A stretch of 64,000 nt of DNA from Przewalskia tangutica (taxonomy: Eukaryota > Streptophyta > Magnoliopsida > Solanales > Solanaceae). Shown piece after piece: positions 21,719 through 34,591 of the stretch. The notes below the pieces were generated by a model. That model was not told the DNA's origin, ran no database searches, and saw only the letters and a program-made list of their open reading frames with translations. The stretch covers positions 16,192,501 to 16,256,500 of the forward strand of contig CM056734.1 in assembly GCA_029844215.1 (NCBI GenBank), given 5' to 3'. Both the position numbers and the translations under genes were made by a program. The first letter of the stretch is position 1. Every line of letters starts with the position of its first letter.

Positions 21719-23620
21719 TCAACCCTTGATAATCTAACTCATTAGGCAGAGGATTTTCCAATACCTATATAAGGAGACAACAACTCCGTCCCTTAACTAA
21801 TGTTAGACACTCATTATCTACAGTACTTATAGTTTCACGGTTTAAATTACTTAATAGGATCATGTTCGTTCTTGCTTTATTCTTCTGTTTTTGTTATGTG
21901 ATTCGTTACAACATATTGATCGTTTAAATTTATCCTGAATAACTGGGAATAGCAAGTGCACTGGAAAGATTATGCGGACAAGCCTATGGGGCAACACAGT
22001 ACCATATGCTTGAGATACACATGCAAAAGGGTATGCGTGTAGTGGGGGTAATTTCCATCCCCATATCGATTGTCTGGGCATTCGCAGGGCGTATATTTGC
22101 TATCTGTGGACAAGACATTGAACTTTCAATCCATGCCGGAGTGGATGCTCGCTGGTTGATTCCCAGCACTCTTCCTTATGACCTCCTCCAATGCCAATTA
22201 AGGTTCCTGCAAACACAAAGTAGACTCAAACCACTGCTGATCAGTACTGGTTTCACAAGTTTAATACATGTGTTGTTGTGTTGGGCATTGGTTTCAAGGT
22301 TGGGATTGGGAAACAAAGGGGTTGTCGTCTGTAATGCCATATCTTATTGGATCAATGCGCTGATTTTGGCGCTTTATATAAGGTATGCATCAGCATGTGA
22401 GAAAATATGGACAGGGTTCTCTAAGGAGGGTGCAAGAAACCTTCCTAGTTTTCTATCATTAGCTATCCCTTCTGCTTGTATGATCTGGTTAGTTTCATTC
22501 TTGACTATCCTTCCAATTGTTTTCTTTTTATCTCTTTTATCGTGTGATCTGATATGACCTTTTTGGACTGGGACCAAAAGCTTGGAGCAATGGTCTTATG
22601 AGTTTCTGGTGCTCATGTCAGGGCTGCTTCCTAATCCGAGGCTCGAGACATCTATGATGGCCATCAGGTTAGTAGAGCAGAATGCTAAGTATGAAAAATA
22701 TGAAACAACATTTTGCATTGGTATTTTGGTATCACGCTTATCAACTCTTTTCGTCTTTGCCAGCATGAGTACCAGTTCTCTGGCCTTCAGGATTCCCTCT
22801 GGATTTAGTAGTGCATTAAGGTAAGTTACCAGAAGATCATCTTTTTCTTTTCTAGTTTACTCATAAATGAAAAAATATCAATTTTACGTGTAATCACTAT
22901 TTAACGAGTTAGGCATTCTGTATGCTCTTTCTCTTGAAGCCAAGTACGAGGATATCAAATGAACCGGGAGCAGGGAGACCTAAAGCAGCCAAGTTAGCAG
23001 CACGAATCATTCTGCTTATTGATGTAGTAGAGGGCCTGCTACCAAGTGGAATAGCAGTTGCAGCAAGAAATGTGTGGGGATATATGTACACTAATGAAGA
23101 GGAAGTGGTGAAATATTTCGCTGCAATCATGCCGGTACTTGCCTTGTTCAATTTCATGGATGGAATTCAACGGGCTCTTTCAGGTATGAACCCAACACTA
23201 TCTAATAAAATTTGAAGCCATACACTTTGATCAGAAAGTGTTCAATCAATCCAGCACTATATATAGTTGCCTGAATACGAAATTAACTCTTTTGATGACA
23301 ACATTATTAAAGGTACTGCAAGCGGATGTGGTTGGCAGAAACTTGGTGCACTCGTCAATTTAGGAGCCTACTATGTTGTTGGACTTCCTTGGTGCTGTCA
23401 TTTTAACTTTTGTCTTCCACCTTGGAGCAAAGGTAACAAGTTTTTCACTTGCAAATGCTAACATCCATTAGAGAAATTATAAAATTATCCTTCTTTTACT
23501 CGATATTTAGATAGTGTGGGAGTATTTTTTAGGCTCAGAATGTTGTTGCTTTTATGCCTGTTATGTGAGCAGGGTCTTGGACAGGAATATAAGTTGAAGT
23601 AGTCTTCAAGCATTACTTTA

Positions 23621-24472
23621 TATACTTATAACTCTGCGGATATATTGGGAGCTTCAGGTAATTTCAAGATTTTAACTTTTAGTTATCAAATATTTCTATC
23701 TGAATTTGATTGTATAGGAACCACTGCTGTTCTAACAAGAAACTGTTTTCTATTTATACTATGATCAGGCAATGAAGGGGTAAGTTCCAAAACACTGAAC
23801 TTTATTTTTTCTGTTTCCTTCAATTTCCAAACAAGGGTAAGTTCCAAAACACACAGAATCAAAGTTGTTTATAGATTTAAGAAGCTTTTTTAGTAGGGTA
23901 ATTAGTGGAGTGTTACGAGAAGGTGAACAAATAATTAGAGGTAAAACAGGACTGACTATCAGCTTACTGTTATTGCAGTACTACAAAAGTGATTAACAAC
24001 ACATCGTGTCTAACATACACTAGGCTAAAGCCCAAGGCCAAATGCTTGTACGATAGTAAGCAGTATGATTTGTAACTAACCATAACGTCAACCAGAAATA
24101 ACATTAATTCACGCCTCTCTGGATTTGGTTCCCACAAATATATTTATGTCTGGTACAATGGTTGTTATCTTTGATGGTGACTTATTTTTGTTTTAACCAT
24201 TCCGTATTTGAACATACTGATTCGATTAATTCAGATTTTCAAGCGTTTCATGGTTTAAATTTGAGACTTTTAATTAAAGATGAAGGAATCTCAACCATCT
24301 CACCACATTCTTTTGATGGTTCTTTTACCGTATTTAAATGCTTTATGAAGATGAACATCCAAATAATTTTTTTGTTAGGTATTTTACATTGTTACATGAA
24401 AGTAGAAATTGTTGAATAGAAAATTTTCAAAGTCATCACACTAATATTATTTGAATTATTATCACCAAACTG
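23621..24472. other. Intergenic sequence after the MATE pseudogene
   Basis: No gene is supported. The phrase AAGGGTAAGTTCCAAAACAC is repeated at about 23775 and 23834. The open frame at 24162-24419 has no recognisable domain and is not reported as a gene. Confidence 0.4.
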
Positions 24473-24489
24473 TCTCTTGGAAGCACTTT

Positions 24490-24744
24490 TTTTTTTATTG
24501 ACGAAGGAACCCGCAGCCGCTGCTCTTTCGAGTGCGCACAGGGTAAACCCCGGACTGACGCAATAGCCTACAAACCACGTCAGTCAGTTAAACCACACAT
24601 GACAAGCCAGATGTGACAGGCTCCCCCAAGAGGCGAAGGCAGGCCAGGCGTTACCCTGAGATTTCGAACTTGTGACCAAGCTCTCCCACACCACCCAATG
24701 AGGATACCCTCTGCCTTCAAGACCAACTGATCTAGGGCTTCGGA
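24490..24744 (-). mobile_element. tRNA-derived SINE, essentially full length, minus strand
   Basis: The poly-T run at the left is the reversed poly-A tail. The minus strand starts TCCGAAGCCCTAGATCAG and carries a box-B-like AAGTTCGAAATC. The 17-bp target duplication TCTCTTGGAAGCACTTT is identical at 24473-24489 and 24745-24761. It shares its body with the SINEs at 2800 and 35729. Confidence 0.93.
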
Positions 24745-24891
24745 TCTCTTGGAAGCACTTTGACGAAAGTCGAAAAGACAAGGACTCACCGTAATTCTGA
24801 GGGCCAGTGGATTGCCTAGTAACATAAGCTCCAAATTACCATCACATTTATTTCTTCAGTTATAGAAAAGTAAACAAAAATAGGAAAACTT

Positions 24892-26411
24892 TGAAGGGAT
24901 TTGTTGGATGTAAAACACACAAGTAAGGCACAGCAGAAGTTTAAAATTTTGTTTACTTACTTGCTCCAACAAAGATCGTCTGGTATGATTATGCGATAAT
25001 TCAAATCGGCAAAACATGAAAACTTACAGTTTATGTTTTTAATGCAGTCTCTACTAAAAGGTGCGCACGCGATTGTCAATCCGGGTGCAAGCCTTGCTTC
25101 AGTATATTCCTTTGCCCAAGAAAGCTAGGAAATCTTGGCAGAGGTTTGAGAGAATTTATTTCCTGAACTCTAAGTTCAGAAAGTGGAAAAATGAGTTCTG
25201 CTGAAATTATGGGTTAAGTGCCAAATATATAGTGAGGAAACCCTAAACCTAATCAGATTTGGATCGAGCTTCAAAACCCAAATCCAATTGCGATGGGCGA
25301 TCACTGGGCCCATGTTATGCGATTCTTTATTTATTTTTGCGTTTTAGTTCTAATTAAATCAAGACTTAATTTTAACTTAATTAATTAATTTTCATCAAAT
25401 GAAAATTATCCCATAATTCATTATAAAATAAAATATCTTGATTCAAAATCTGATATTTTACATTCTCTCAATATACCCTTAGACCGAAAAGACAATCGAC
25501 TTAGTGTGACCCTTTAGGCGCCACACACGGCACTGACCAAATCAAGGTTCACACGGAACTCTAGACACGGTGACGGACCCGATATGTGAAATGCGTTTAC
25601 AAGACTCAAGTAAACAAACCTCTATGTGAGATGATAAATTCCTTTCATTCGCGACACACTCGATCAAGCTTAAGATTTGTCAAGTGTCTATCCAAATGGC
25701 TTGATCACTTTATCTCATCTATATTAGTCGACAACTAGACCATATCCTAGATATGTCTCTTGCATTGGTCAATGACTTGGTCGACCTAACATCTCTGAGA
25801 AGCTGAGTGTTCTCTCGAAATTCCAATCGAGGAATGAATCCTATTCTTGGCTCAACCACCACCTTCAATCTACTTCGTAATGCACCCAATACAAGCCGCG
25901 TCTCAACCTATAAGGCATTTGAGCTTAGGACAGGATCAAAGTGCATTACTCCGTAAACAAGGTGATATTGACCTCAAGTCTAGGACCTCTATCTCCCGTC
26001 GCGATAATACTCTAGATATCTATAACAAATAGTTTATCGGCGGTATGCCAATACTCATAAGAGTATCCATGTGTCCATCACTAGCAACTATTGCTTGCGA
26101 TGAAGTGAGATATACTACATTCTCTAAGAATGTGATGCAGACCACATGTCGACTTATAACATATCATTGATATCCCATTCTCAATGATCATTAGTCTAGG
26201 CTATTTTAAGAACTACACTCTATCATTAATATCTCACACACTATTAATGACAATGTAAGTTCAAGGGATGCACATTAATGAATAATATAAACAATCAAAT
26301 AATAATTCAATAATTGCAAATGCCAAGTATATATTAATCTTATTAATAATATGAATGTGTTCAAGTACATATGCTCCTAAAATGATTGTTTCTAGGACAT
26401 ATATACTTTCA
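24892..26411 (-). repeat. 3' LTR of the minus-strand Copia (left copy)
   Basis: 1,520 bp, starts TGAAGGGATTTG and ends CTTTCA on the plus strand. It differs from the right copy in a few clusters of small changes and indels, for example near 25262-25340, 25515-25600 and 25880-26045. Confidence 0.93.
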
Positions 26412-26427
26412 ATCTCCCACTTGGCCT
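26412..26427 (-). promoter_or_regulatory. Polypurine tract of the minus-strand Copia
   Basis: On the minus strand the sequence next to the 3' LTR reads AGGCCAAGTGGGAGAT. It is purine-rich and typical of the plus-strand primer of plant copia elements. Confidence 0.75.
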
Positions 26428-28399
26428 AGAGCCAATCACCAATGTATCTAATGCCCATATTTTCGAAATGACCATTATGCTTGACCAAGCTTAATGGTTT
26501 AGTAAATGGGTCTGCTAGATTATTTTCGGTGGGAATATAGTCTATCTTTATTTCTTCTGTCTCCACCATCTCCCTGAGAATGTGGTATTTCCTTGGTACA
26601 TGCTTGTTTCTATTCGTTGATCTTGGTTCCTTAGCTTGAGCAATCGCACCAGTGTTGTCACAATAAATCGTTATTGGACAACTGGTACTTGGAACAACCC
26701 CTAATTCCTTTAAGAACTCGGATATCGCGACAGCTTCTTTACCAGCTTCCGATCCAGCTATGTACTCGGCTTCTGTTGTCGAATCGGCAGTTGTAGCTTG
26801 CTTGGAACTCTTCCAACTAACTACTCCACCATTTAAAATGAAGGCATAACCAGACTGAGATTTGAAGTCATCAAGATCTGTCTGAAAACTAGCATCAGTG
26901 TACCCAGTAGCTACTAGCTCTTCTTGTCCGCCATAGACTAAGAAGTATTCTTTAGTTCGTCTAAGATACTTAAGAATACTCTTGGCTTTTCCGATGTTCC
27001 TCCCGTGATTCTGCTGGAATTTGCAAGTTATGCTAAGTGCATAGGCCACATCTGGCCTTGTACAGGTCATGACATACATGATTGATCCTATAGCTGAAGC
27101 ATATGGGATTCTCTTCATGCGCTCAAGTTACTGCAGCGTGGAAGGACAATCCTTCCGACAACGATGCCTTGACCCATAGGAAGATTCCCTTTCTTGGAAT
27201 TTTCCATAGAAAGCGTTTTAGCACTTTGTCTATGTATACGATCGTGATGACCCAACAATCTATTAGGTCTATCTCTGTAGATTCTAATTCCAAGAATGTA
27301 GCGAGCTTCACCCAAGTCCTTCATCATGAAGGTTCGGATAACCATTCTTTGACTGATTGCAGAGAGTTTTATTGTCTCCATTATCAATATGTCATCTACA
27401 TATATAACAATGAAGACAATGCTCTCATTTGTGCGTTTACTATAAATGCATGGATCTTCCTTGCTTCTAACAAAGTCAAACGATTTGACTGCTTTGTCAA
27501 AACAAATGTTCCAACTCCTTGAGGCTTGCTTAAGTCCATAAATGAACTTTTGTAGTTTGCATCTTTGCTTTGGGTTGAGTCTTAGATGTAAAAACCCTGC
27601 AGATCATATACACCTCCTCAATTAGATTACCATTGAGAAGACGGTTTTAACATCCATTTGCCAAATATGATAATCATAGTATGCATTTATAGCAAGCAAA
27701 ATCCGAATGGACTTAATCTTTGCAACAAAGTAAAAGTTTCATCATAATCGACTCGGTAGTTGATTATAACCTTTAGCCACCAATCTTGCTTTATAAGTCT
27801 GTATTTTGCCATATGCATCAATCTTCTTCTTGAAGACCCATTTGCATCCTATGGGTCTAACCCCTGTTGGCAAGTCAACCAAGTTCCATACTTGGTTTAT
27901 GTACATAGACTCCATTTCGGATTTCATGGCTTCTTGCCATCTCTGTGAATCAATGTCTAACATTGCTTCGTTGTAGGTAGTAGGCTCATCATCATCAGGA
28001 ATATCTATCTCATTATGTGTTTCAACAAGGAGATTAAGTCTTTCAGGTGCACGATGAGTCCTAGTGATCTCTGAGTTGAACATTCTGCGTTTCAGTGTCT
28101 GCTGTATTTTGATTTTGAGAAGATGTTTGTGTGTTGGACAATCCACCACTTTGAGAACTTTCAGGAATATCATTTTGAATAGGATGATGCACAACTATTG
28201 TGTCATCTGTCATTGGTTGTGCATGAGGGTCTTGCATTTCTGCAGTATCCCTCACAACACTCCCACCGGTGAAGGCGTACTCTAAGTGCCAATCATCATC
28301 AAATACTCCCACCGAATCCTTGTCTAGGTTATTTGACAAGAGGTCATTCTCTACATTATTTTGTACTTCTTGAATTTCTTGAGTTCTATCTTGTTGCAA
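26426..28399 (-). pseudogene. Copia reverse transcriptase-RNase H region, broken
   Basis: Read on the minus strand: a connector region (28399-28061), then RT with AMKSEMESMYINQVWNLV and GCKWVFKKKIDAYGKIQTYKARL (28194-27742). The catalytic YVDD is at 27402-27391. The KDLGEARYILGIRI block (27387-27115) comes next. Then an open segment 27118-26426 has PYASAIGSIMYVMTCTRPD, TDASF, TTEAEYIA, YCDNTGAIAQAKEPRS and NNLADPFTKPL, the RNase H end. Successive segments lie in different frames, so several frameshifts are present. The RNase H part is intact for 230 codons. Confidence 0.9.
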
Positions 28400-28639
28400 C
28401 TCTGTTCCTTGTAGACATAGTCTTCTTCAGAGAAAGTTGCATTCTGAAACAATTACTTTATGTTCCTCGGAAGATAGAAGTAGTACCTCTTGTTTCCTTA
28501 GGATACCTACAAAATAATACTTCTCACTTTTAGATTCCAATTTGTCGGTGAGCAACTTCTTTACATATGCGGGGCACCCCGTGGTCGCGTGTGTTTAAGT
28601 CTTTGGCTTCTTGCCATTCCATATCTCATATGGAGTTTT

Positions 28640-29807
28640 CTCACCGACTTTGATGGAACTCTATTCAAAATGTAGATTGAGCTTTGCAATGCATATCCCA
28701 TAGGTATGTTGGTAGAGCTGAGAAACTCATCATGGATCTAACCATATCTAATAAGGTACGATTTCTCCTCTCAGCAACACCATTCATTTGTGGCGTTCCG
28801 GGAGGTGTCCATTCTGAATGGACTCCATGAAGCTTCAAATAATCTAGAAATTCTTTACTTAAGTACTCACCTCCTCGATCTGATCGAAGAGTTTTAATAC
28901 TTGTTTCAAGTTGCTTCTCTACTTCTGACTTGTACTCCATGAATTTCTCAAAAGCTTCAGACTTATGCTTCATAAGATACACATGCCCAAACCTTGAGAA
29001 ATCGTCTGTAAAAGTGATGAAATAAAGAAAGCCTCCCTTAGCTTGAGTTGGAAAAGGCCCACATACATCGGTATGGACTAACTCAAGCACCTCTTTGGCA
29101 CGTACTCCTTTCCCAGAAAGTGATTTGGTTGTCATCTTTCCTCTTAAGCAAGATTCGCAATCACCATATGACTCTAAGTCAAATGGTTCTAAGTAATCTA
29201 ATTTCCTCAATCTTGCTATCCTTGATTCATTGATGTGACCAAGTCTGCAATGCCATAAGTAGGTGAGATTTCTTTGATTACTTATTTTAGCTCTTTTATT
29301 TTGTATATTGAAAATTTCATGGCTACAGTTTAGAACATACAATCCATCCACAAGCGGAGCATTTCCACAAATAAAACCTTTATAAGACAAAACATAGTTT
29401 CCATTGGTAATATGTGAGGAAAACCCCTCAATGTCTAACATAGGGATAGAAATAATATTTCTTGTCAAAGACGGGGCAAAATAACAATTATTAAGTTCTA
29501 AACAAAAGCCTGAAGGTAAATCTAGTCTATAAGTCCCCACGCGTTCTGCATCAACTCTAGCTCCATTGCCAACGCGTAGATCTACTTCCCAAGGTCCAAC
29601 CTTTCTGCTGTCAATTAGCCCCTGCACATTATTACAAATGTGTGAGCCACAAGCGGTATCCAATACCCAACAGTGAGAATTAGTTATAGACATATTTATT
29701 TCAATAACAAACATACCTTGTCCAGCAGGGCCAGCACGCGTGCCTTGTCTCCCCGGGCACATGCGATCCTTCTTCCAATGTCCCTTTCTTCTACAATTGA
29801 GGCGCAT
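28640..29807 (-). pseudogene. Copia zinc knuckle-protease-integrase segment
   Basis: An open frame of 380 codons. It starts in a degraded zinc knuckle (NCRRKGHWKKDRMC). The protease motif WVLDTACGSHIC has alanine where the family normally has glycine (DTG), which would disable catalysis if real. It continues with LWHCRLGHINESRIARL and CESCLRGKMTTKS (integrase HHCC), then LVHTDVCGPF, FTDDFSRFGHVYL and LRSDRGGEYL (D, D, E). The integrase motif NGVAERRNRTLLDMVRSMM is followed by a frame break near 28665. Confidence 0.9.
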
Positions 29808-30563
29808 CGACAGCTATCTTGGCCTTCTTTCGAACAACTCCTTTAGGTTTCATAGCTGTGGGTTTGGCGGCAACCGCCTTACCCTTCTTCTGCATATTCT
29901 TACCCTTAGGTTTGAACTTGCTAGATGAGCCCACCATGAGCACAGCTTTACCTTTGGAGGTGGACGACTCGAAGGTCTTCAACATATTATGAAGTTCAGG
30001 GAGACTTGCTTTCGTTCCATTCATGTTGTAATTCACAATGAAGTTCTCAAAGAAACCAGGAAGCGAGTTCAAGATTAGATTAACAGAAACATTCACAGGC
30101 AGCTTCGTTCCAATCGAAGCCAACCTCTCAATTAATCCAATCATCTTCAAAACATGTTGTGACACTTGACCCCCTTCGTTTAGCTTACACTTAAAAAGAT
30201 CTCTCAACAGTTCATACTCCATTGTCTGAGACTGTGAGTCATAGAGACTCTTCAAGTGTTCTAGCATCTCGTTGGGGCCCATATTTTCATGCTGTCTTTG
30301 TAACTCTGAAGTCATAGAAGATAGCATAACACATTGTCTTTGCAAAGATCATCAAGATATTTCTGATAGGCTGCTTTGTCAAACAGAGCATACTCTTCAG
30401 AATCTTCAGCAGGGACTGTAGGGAGTGGTGTATCCAATACATACTCAATCTTTTCTAATCGCAGTACCAAACGCAGATTTCTTAACCAGTCAGGAAAATT
30501 GGCTCCATTCAACTTGTTCGTTTCAACCAACATTTTAAGTGATAGATTCGACATCAGAATCAA
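29791..30563 (-). pseudogene. Copia gag, frameshifted
   Basis: Two overlapping minus-strand segments (30563-30312 and 30345-29791) form a copia gag: NLSLKMLVETNKLNGANFPDW, then LLRDLFKCKLNEGGQVSQHVLKM and NLILNSLPGFFENFIVNYNM. A lysine-rich tail precedes the zinc knuckle. The frame shift lies at about 30312-30345. Confidence 0.88.
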
Positions 30564-30599
30564 GAAAAGATAGACTTGAAATTAATACTTTAATATAAT

Positions 30600-32433
30600 T
30601 TCTATTGAACACATTCATTAACTAACTAACTAACATGGTCTTTAGTTTAATTAGCTCCACTATTTTAACATACTCTTTGACCCATAAAGAATACGGACTC
30701 ATATCAAATACGGTCATAATGGGCAAGATCCAAACTCATGTTGTCTCCGCGTTTGCTGAGGCTGATAACTTCAACAACACGATCTGGTAGGTCTAAACCA
30801 ATTGCAAACAATTTGCAACTCTTGGTTGACCGAATGTTCTAAACAATTCGATCTGCGTTCCTTGCCTGTCCGACACTGGGCGCAAGACACTAGCAAGTCA
30901 ACCCCGTTATGCGATCGCAATTATGTATCTAAGTGGGCTCACCTTCATCAAGCAAACACTGGGTGTAAATACTCACGAAGGTTTATCACCTACTACAACA
31001 TTTATATGCATCTATGAAAGTGCGAGTCCTCGTAGACTTAGAGCAAATCTTTGGGGTATAAATACTCATCTCGCCGAAAAGGATTTTGCACCACAATCAA
31101 TTATAACGGACGACGCGTTCATTTTAAATGAGACTTGTATTAAATTTGGGGGAACATTTTAATTCAGGGTTATGACCAAGATCAACTATTATATCATACA
31201 TCATATGAAATCCTATCATGCAATTTCTAAACACATTTAGATGGGAAACCATCAAACCCAATAGGCATGATATAAGATGGTTTTAATCATATCTTTGGCG
31301 CCTACCTGCATAATTATAGCGGTCATTGAAAGTAAACAATTCTTGGCGCGCTACCTGCATAATAATTGCGGACTTATTCTAATTATTTAAATGACAATCA
31401 ATTAAACAATTAGGAGAAACAATTAATTTGTGCACACATTATCAAATAATATGCTAAATAACAATAATTGTGGGTTAATTAATTTTGTTTCAATTTAGGA
31501 AATATTTAAATTCAAAATTTAAACTCAATTTTCAATTTTCTGATTTTTCTGCTCATCCAAACAGTCCTTAACAATTCAGAAATTAAAATTTAATTTTCAG
31601 GGTATTTCTGCAATTTTCAGAACCTTAAAATATTTACAGATTTACCCGGGGACCAAATAAGCTTTTCGAAATTTACAGATTGACCAGTGGATGAATCTGC
31701 TGATTTTAAAACTTTTAAAATTTCAGAAAATATCTCAGGGACTAATTTGTAATTTTAAGAACTTAAAATATTTTCAGATTTGTTAAAGGACCAATCTATA
31801 ATTTAAAAACCCTAATTTTAATTGCAAAAAGGTCCTTACACTATTTCAAATTTTCAAAATCAAATCCAACTCCAAATCAAATTTGGGATTGATTTCGGCG
31901 AAATTGTGAATTAAAACACACAGCGATGGCACACGTCGGATTTAACTCACGGTGGTTTTCACCACCGATTTGGTGGCCCACGGTGGCGGACCGGGGCCGC
32001 CGTGATTCTAAACCGTCGGTGGTGTTCCATTTCCGGTCATCGTTGCCATGTAACACTACCACCATTAGATTCCTCTCGTCGAGACGAACACGGTGGTATT
32101 ATTACTTTCGATTTGCCGCCGTGGTGGCGGAAAGCGAATCGTGTCGGCGGTTTCCGGCGACCAAAAACATTTTTTTTTTCTTGTTCACGTCGTGAGCGAT
32201 GCCATGATCCTTTGTTCGCGTGAGCGATCTTGATTCTTGTTCATTGCCCAATTTTTTTTTTTTTTGTTTCGCGCGACGGAACGCGACGACATCGTTCACG
32301 TCGGTGATGTGATCGATTCGCGTGAATGACGATTTTTTTTTTTTTTTTTGTAAAAATTCCGAAAATCAATTCTAAATCAAAACAATTAATTTCCCACATA
32401 TTGTTATTAAAGATTATCGTATAATCATTAAAC
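30600..32433 (-). other. Untranslated leader of the minus-strand Copia
   Basis: About 1.8 kb between PBS and gag with no supported gene. It contains a GC-rich island (about 31900-32330) of GGTGGC and CGTCG-type motifs and two poly-T runs. A long leader is a feature of some plant copia lineages. ORFs in it are fortuitous. Confidence 0.6.
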
Positions 32434-32453
32434 CAACCTGGCTCTGATACCAC
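32434..32453 (-). promoter_or_regulatory. Primer binding site (tRNA-iMet type)
   Basis: On the minus strand the sequence immediately inside the 5' LTR reads GTGGTATCAGAGCCAGGTTG. It contains TGGTATCAGAGC, the standard complement of initiator tRNA-Met used by plant copia elements. Confidence 0.9.
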
Positions 32454-33977
32454 TGTAGGGATTTGTTGGATGTAAAACACAAGTAAGGCACAGCGGAAGT
32501 TTAAAATTTTGTTTACTTACTTGCTCCAACAAAGATCGTCTGGTATGATTATGCGATAATTCAAATCGGCAAAACATGAAAACTTACAGTTTATGTTTTT
32601 AATGCAGTCTCTACTAAAAGGTGCGCACGCGATTGTCAATCCTGGTGCAAGCCTTGCTTCAGTATATTCCTTTGCCCAAGAAAGCTAGGAAATCTTGGCA
32701 GAGGTTTGAGAGAATTTATTTCCTGAACTCTAAGTTCAGAAAGTGGAAAAATGAGTTCTGCTGAAATTATGGGTTAAGTGCCAAATATATAGTGAGGAAA
32801 CCCTAAACCTAATCAGATTTGGATCAGGCTTCAAAACCTGACCCAAATCCAAATTGCGATGGGCGATCGAACTGGGCCCATTATCTTGATTCCTTTATTT
32901 ATTTTCTGCACGTTTTAGTTCTAATTAAATCCAAGACTTAATTTTAACTTAATTAATTAATTTTCATCAAATGAAAATTATCCCATAATTCATTATAAAA
33001 TAAAATATCTTGATTCAAAATCCGATATTTTACATTCTCTCAATATACCCTTAGACCGAAAAGACAATCGACTTAGTGTGACCTTTGGCCTTCACACATC
33101 GGCACTGACCAAATCAAGGTTCACACGGAACTCTGACGGCGCGGTGACGGACCCAATATGTGAATGACGTTTACAAGACTCAAGTAAACAAACCTCTTTG
33201 TGAGATGATAAATTCCTTTCATTCGCGACACACCGATCAAGCTTAAGATTTGCCAAGTGTACATCCAAATGGCTTGATCACTTTATCTCATCTATATTAG
33301 TCGACAACTAGACCATATCCTAGATATGTCTCTTGCGTTGCCAATGACTTGGTCGACCTAACATCTCCGGAAGGTGAGTGTTCTCTCGAAATTCCAATCG
33401 AGGAATGAATCCTATTCTTGGCTCAACCACCACCTTCAATCTACTTCGTGCACCCAATACAAGCGCGTCTCAACCTATAAGGCATTTGAGCTTAGGACGG
33501 GATCAAAGTGCATTACTCAGTAAGGTGATATTGACCTCAAGTCTAAAGACTTATCTCCACGTCGCGATAATACTCTAGATATGTATAACAAATAGTTTAT
33601 CGGCGGGGTATGCCAATACTCTCTAAGAGTATCCATGTGTCCATCACTAGCAACTATTGCTTGCGATGAAGTGAGATATACTACATTCTCTAAGAATGTG
33701 ATGCAGACCACATGTCGACTTATAACATATCATTGATATCACATTCTCAATGATCATTAGTCTAGGCTATTTTAAGAACTACACTCTATCATTAATATCT
33801 CACACACTATTAATGACAATGTAAGTTCAAGGGATGCACATTAATGAATAATATAAACAATCAAATAATAATTCAATAATTGCAAATGTCAAGTATATAT
33901 TAATCTTATTAATAATATGAATGTGTTCAAGTACATGTGCTCCTAAAATGATTGTTTCTAGGACATATATACTTTCA
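32454..33977 (-). repeat. 5' LTR of the minus-strand Copia (right copy)
   Basis: 1,524 bp, starts TGTAGGGATTTG and ends CTTTCA on the plus strand. It pairs with 24892-26411. Confidence 0.93.
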
Positions 33978-34177
33978 AACTTCAAAGGACAATTAAAAAA
34001 AAATTGAGAATATACCATAAGAAGTATTTATACCTTGAATAAACAAAATAATCCACTAACAATCAGGAAGATCGTTCCCTTTTAAAAAAAATTATAACGA
34101 GACAATATCATTGATAGGTAATAATATTTTGTTTCCTAACATGAAGAAAATAAAAGAAGTTAGTATAGTAAGTACTA

Positions 34178-34360
34178 CTTCCTCTGTCTCAATTTATTTG
34201 ACATTATTTTGTTGTCTGTTTAAAAAAAATGTCATATTTCTATAATTTAACTTTATAAAATAATTTACAAACCTATATTTATAAAAGACTTATTTTAGAA
34301 ATCACATTTTAAAATTTTTATATCAAATCAAATGATATCACATAAATTGGACGGATGGAG
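34178..34360. mobile_element. Stowaway-type MITE, 183 bp
   Basis: The left end CTTCCTCTGTCTCAATTTAT pairs with the right end in reverse complement (CTCCATCCGTCCAATTTATG), flanked by TA at 34176-34177 and 34361-34362. It lies about 230 bp upstream of the small membrane-protein gene and could contribute to its promoter. Confidence 0.88.
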
Positions 34361-34591
34361 TATAGTATATGCTATGTACTAAAAACCATGTATCCGCGTC
34401 TCCTAATTTGCCAACCTTACCATGTGTAGCCACATGCCTTCCAATTGCTTTCATGAATTGGTTTTCCCCAAAAAAATAAAACACTCCATTATTAGCTTTT
34501 TAATTATTAATTCAACTAACAACCATTACTTTGCATTGCTCCTTTAATTCTTCTACTTGTTCCTGACAACATCCATTCTCACATAAACAAC

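Larger units (their letters stand above)
14463..23620 (+). pseudogene. MATE (DTX-type) efflux transporter gene, disrupted and decayed
   Basis: Coding pieces of a multidrug-and-toxin-extrusion family gene are spread over this interval. Exon 1 (about 14463-14619) reads …ESAGPLILVGFMQYF and resumes at 21586 after a Copia insertion, with MFVGHLGEL and LSSATLATSFAG in shifted frames. Exon 2 (about 21945-22487) has LCGQAYGATQYHML and RFLQTQSRLKPLL. The others are 22581-22667 (LLPNPRLETSM), 22764-22820, 22945-23183 (TRISNEPGAGRPKAAKLA, with P where the family usually has L), and 23313-23432 (GCGWQKLGA). Splice junctions still fit GT-AG. Defects seen: the 7 kb insertion in exon 1, at least one frameshift just after it, a frameshift in 23313-23432 around the GLP motif, and a stop soon after 23573. 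Members normally export secondary metabolites or xenobiotics by H+/Na+ antiport. Confidence 0.85.
24892..33977 (-). mobile_element. Copia LTR retrotransposon, 9,086 bp, minus strand
   Basis: LTRs at 24892-26411 and 32454-33977 are long (about 1.52 kb), TG…CA bounded and highly similar. The 5-bp TSD AACTT is at 24887-24891 and 33978-33982. Read on the minus strand it has a tRNA-iMet-type PBS, a long leader, gag, PR-IN, RT-RH and a purine-rich tract next to the 3' LTR. Frames are broken, but the structure is complete. Confidence 0.95.

Noticed and set aside
31870..32480. ORFs in the GC-rich island
   Set aside because: They lie in the leader of the minus-strand Copia element, overlap on both strands and show no domain.
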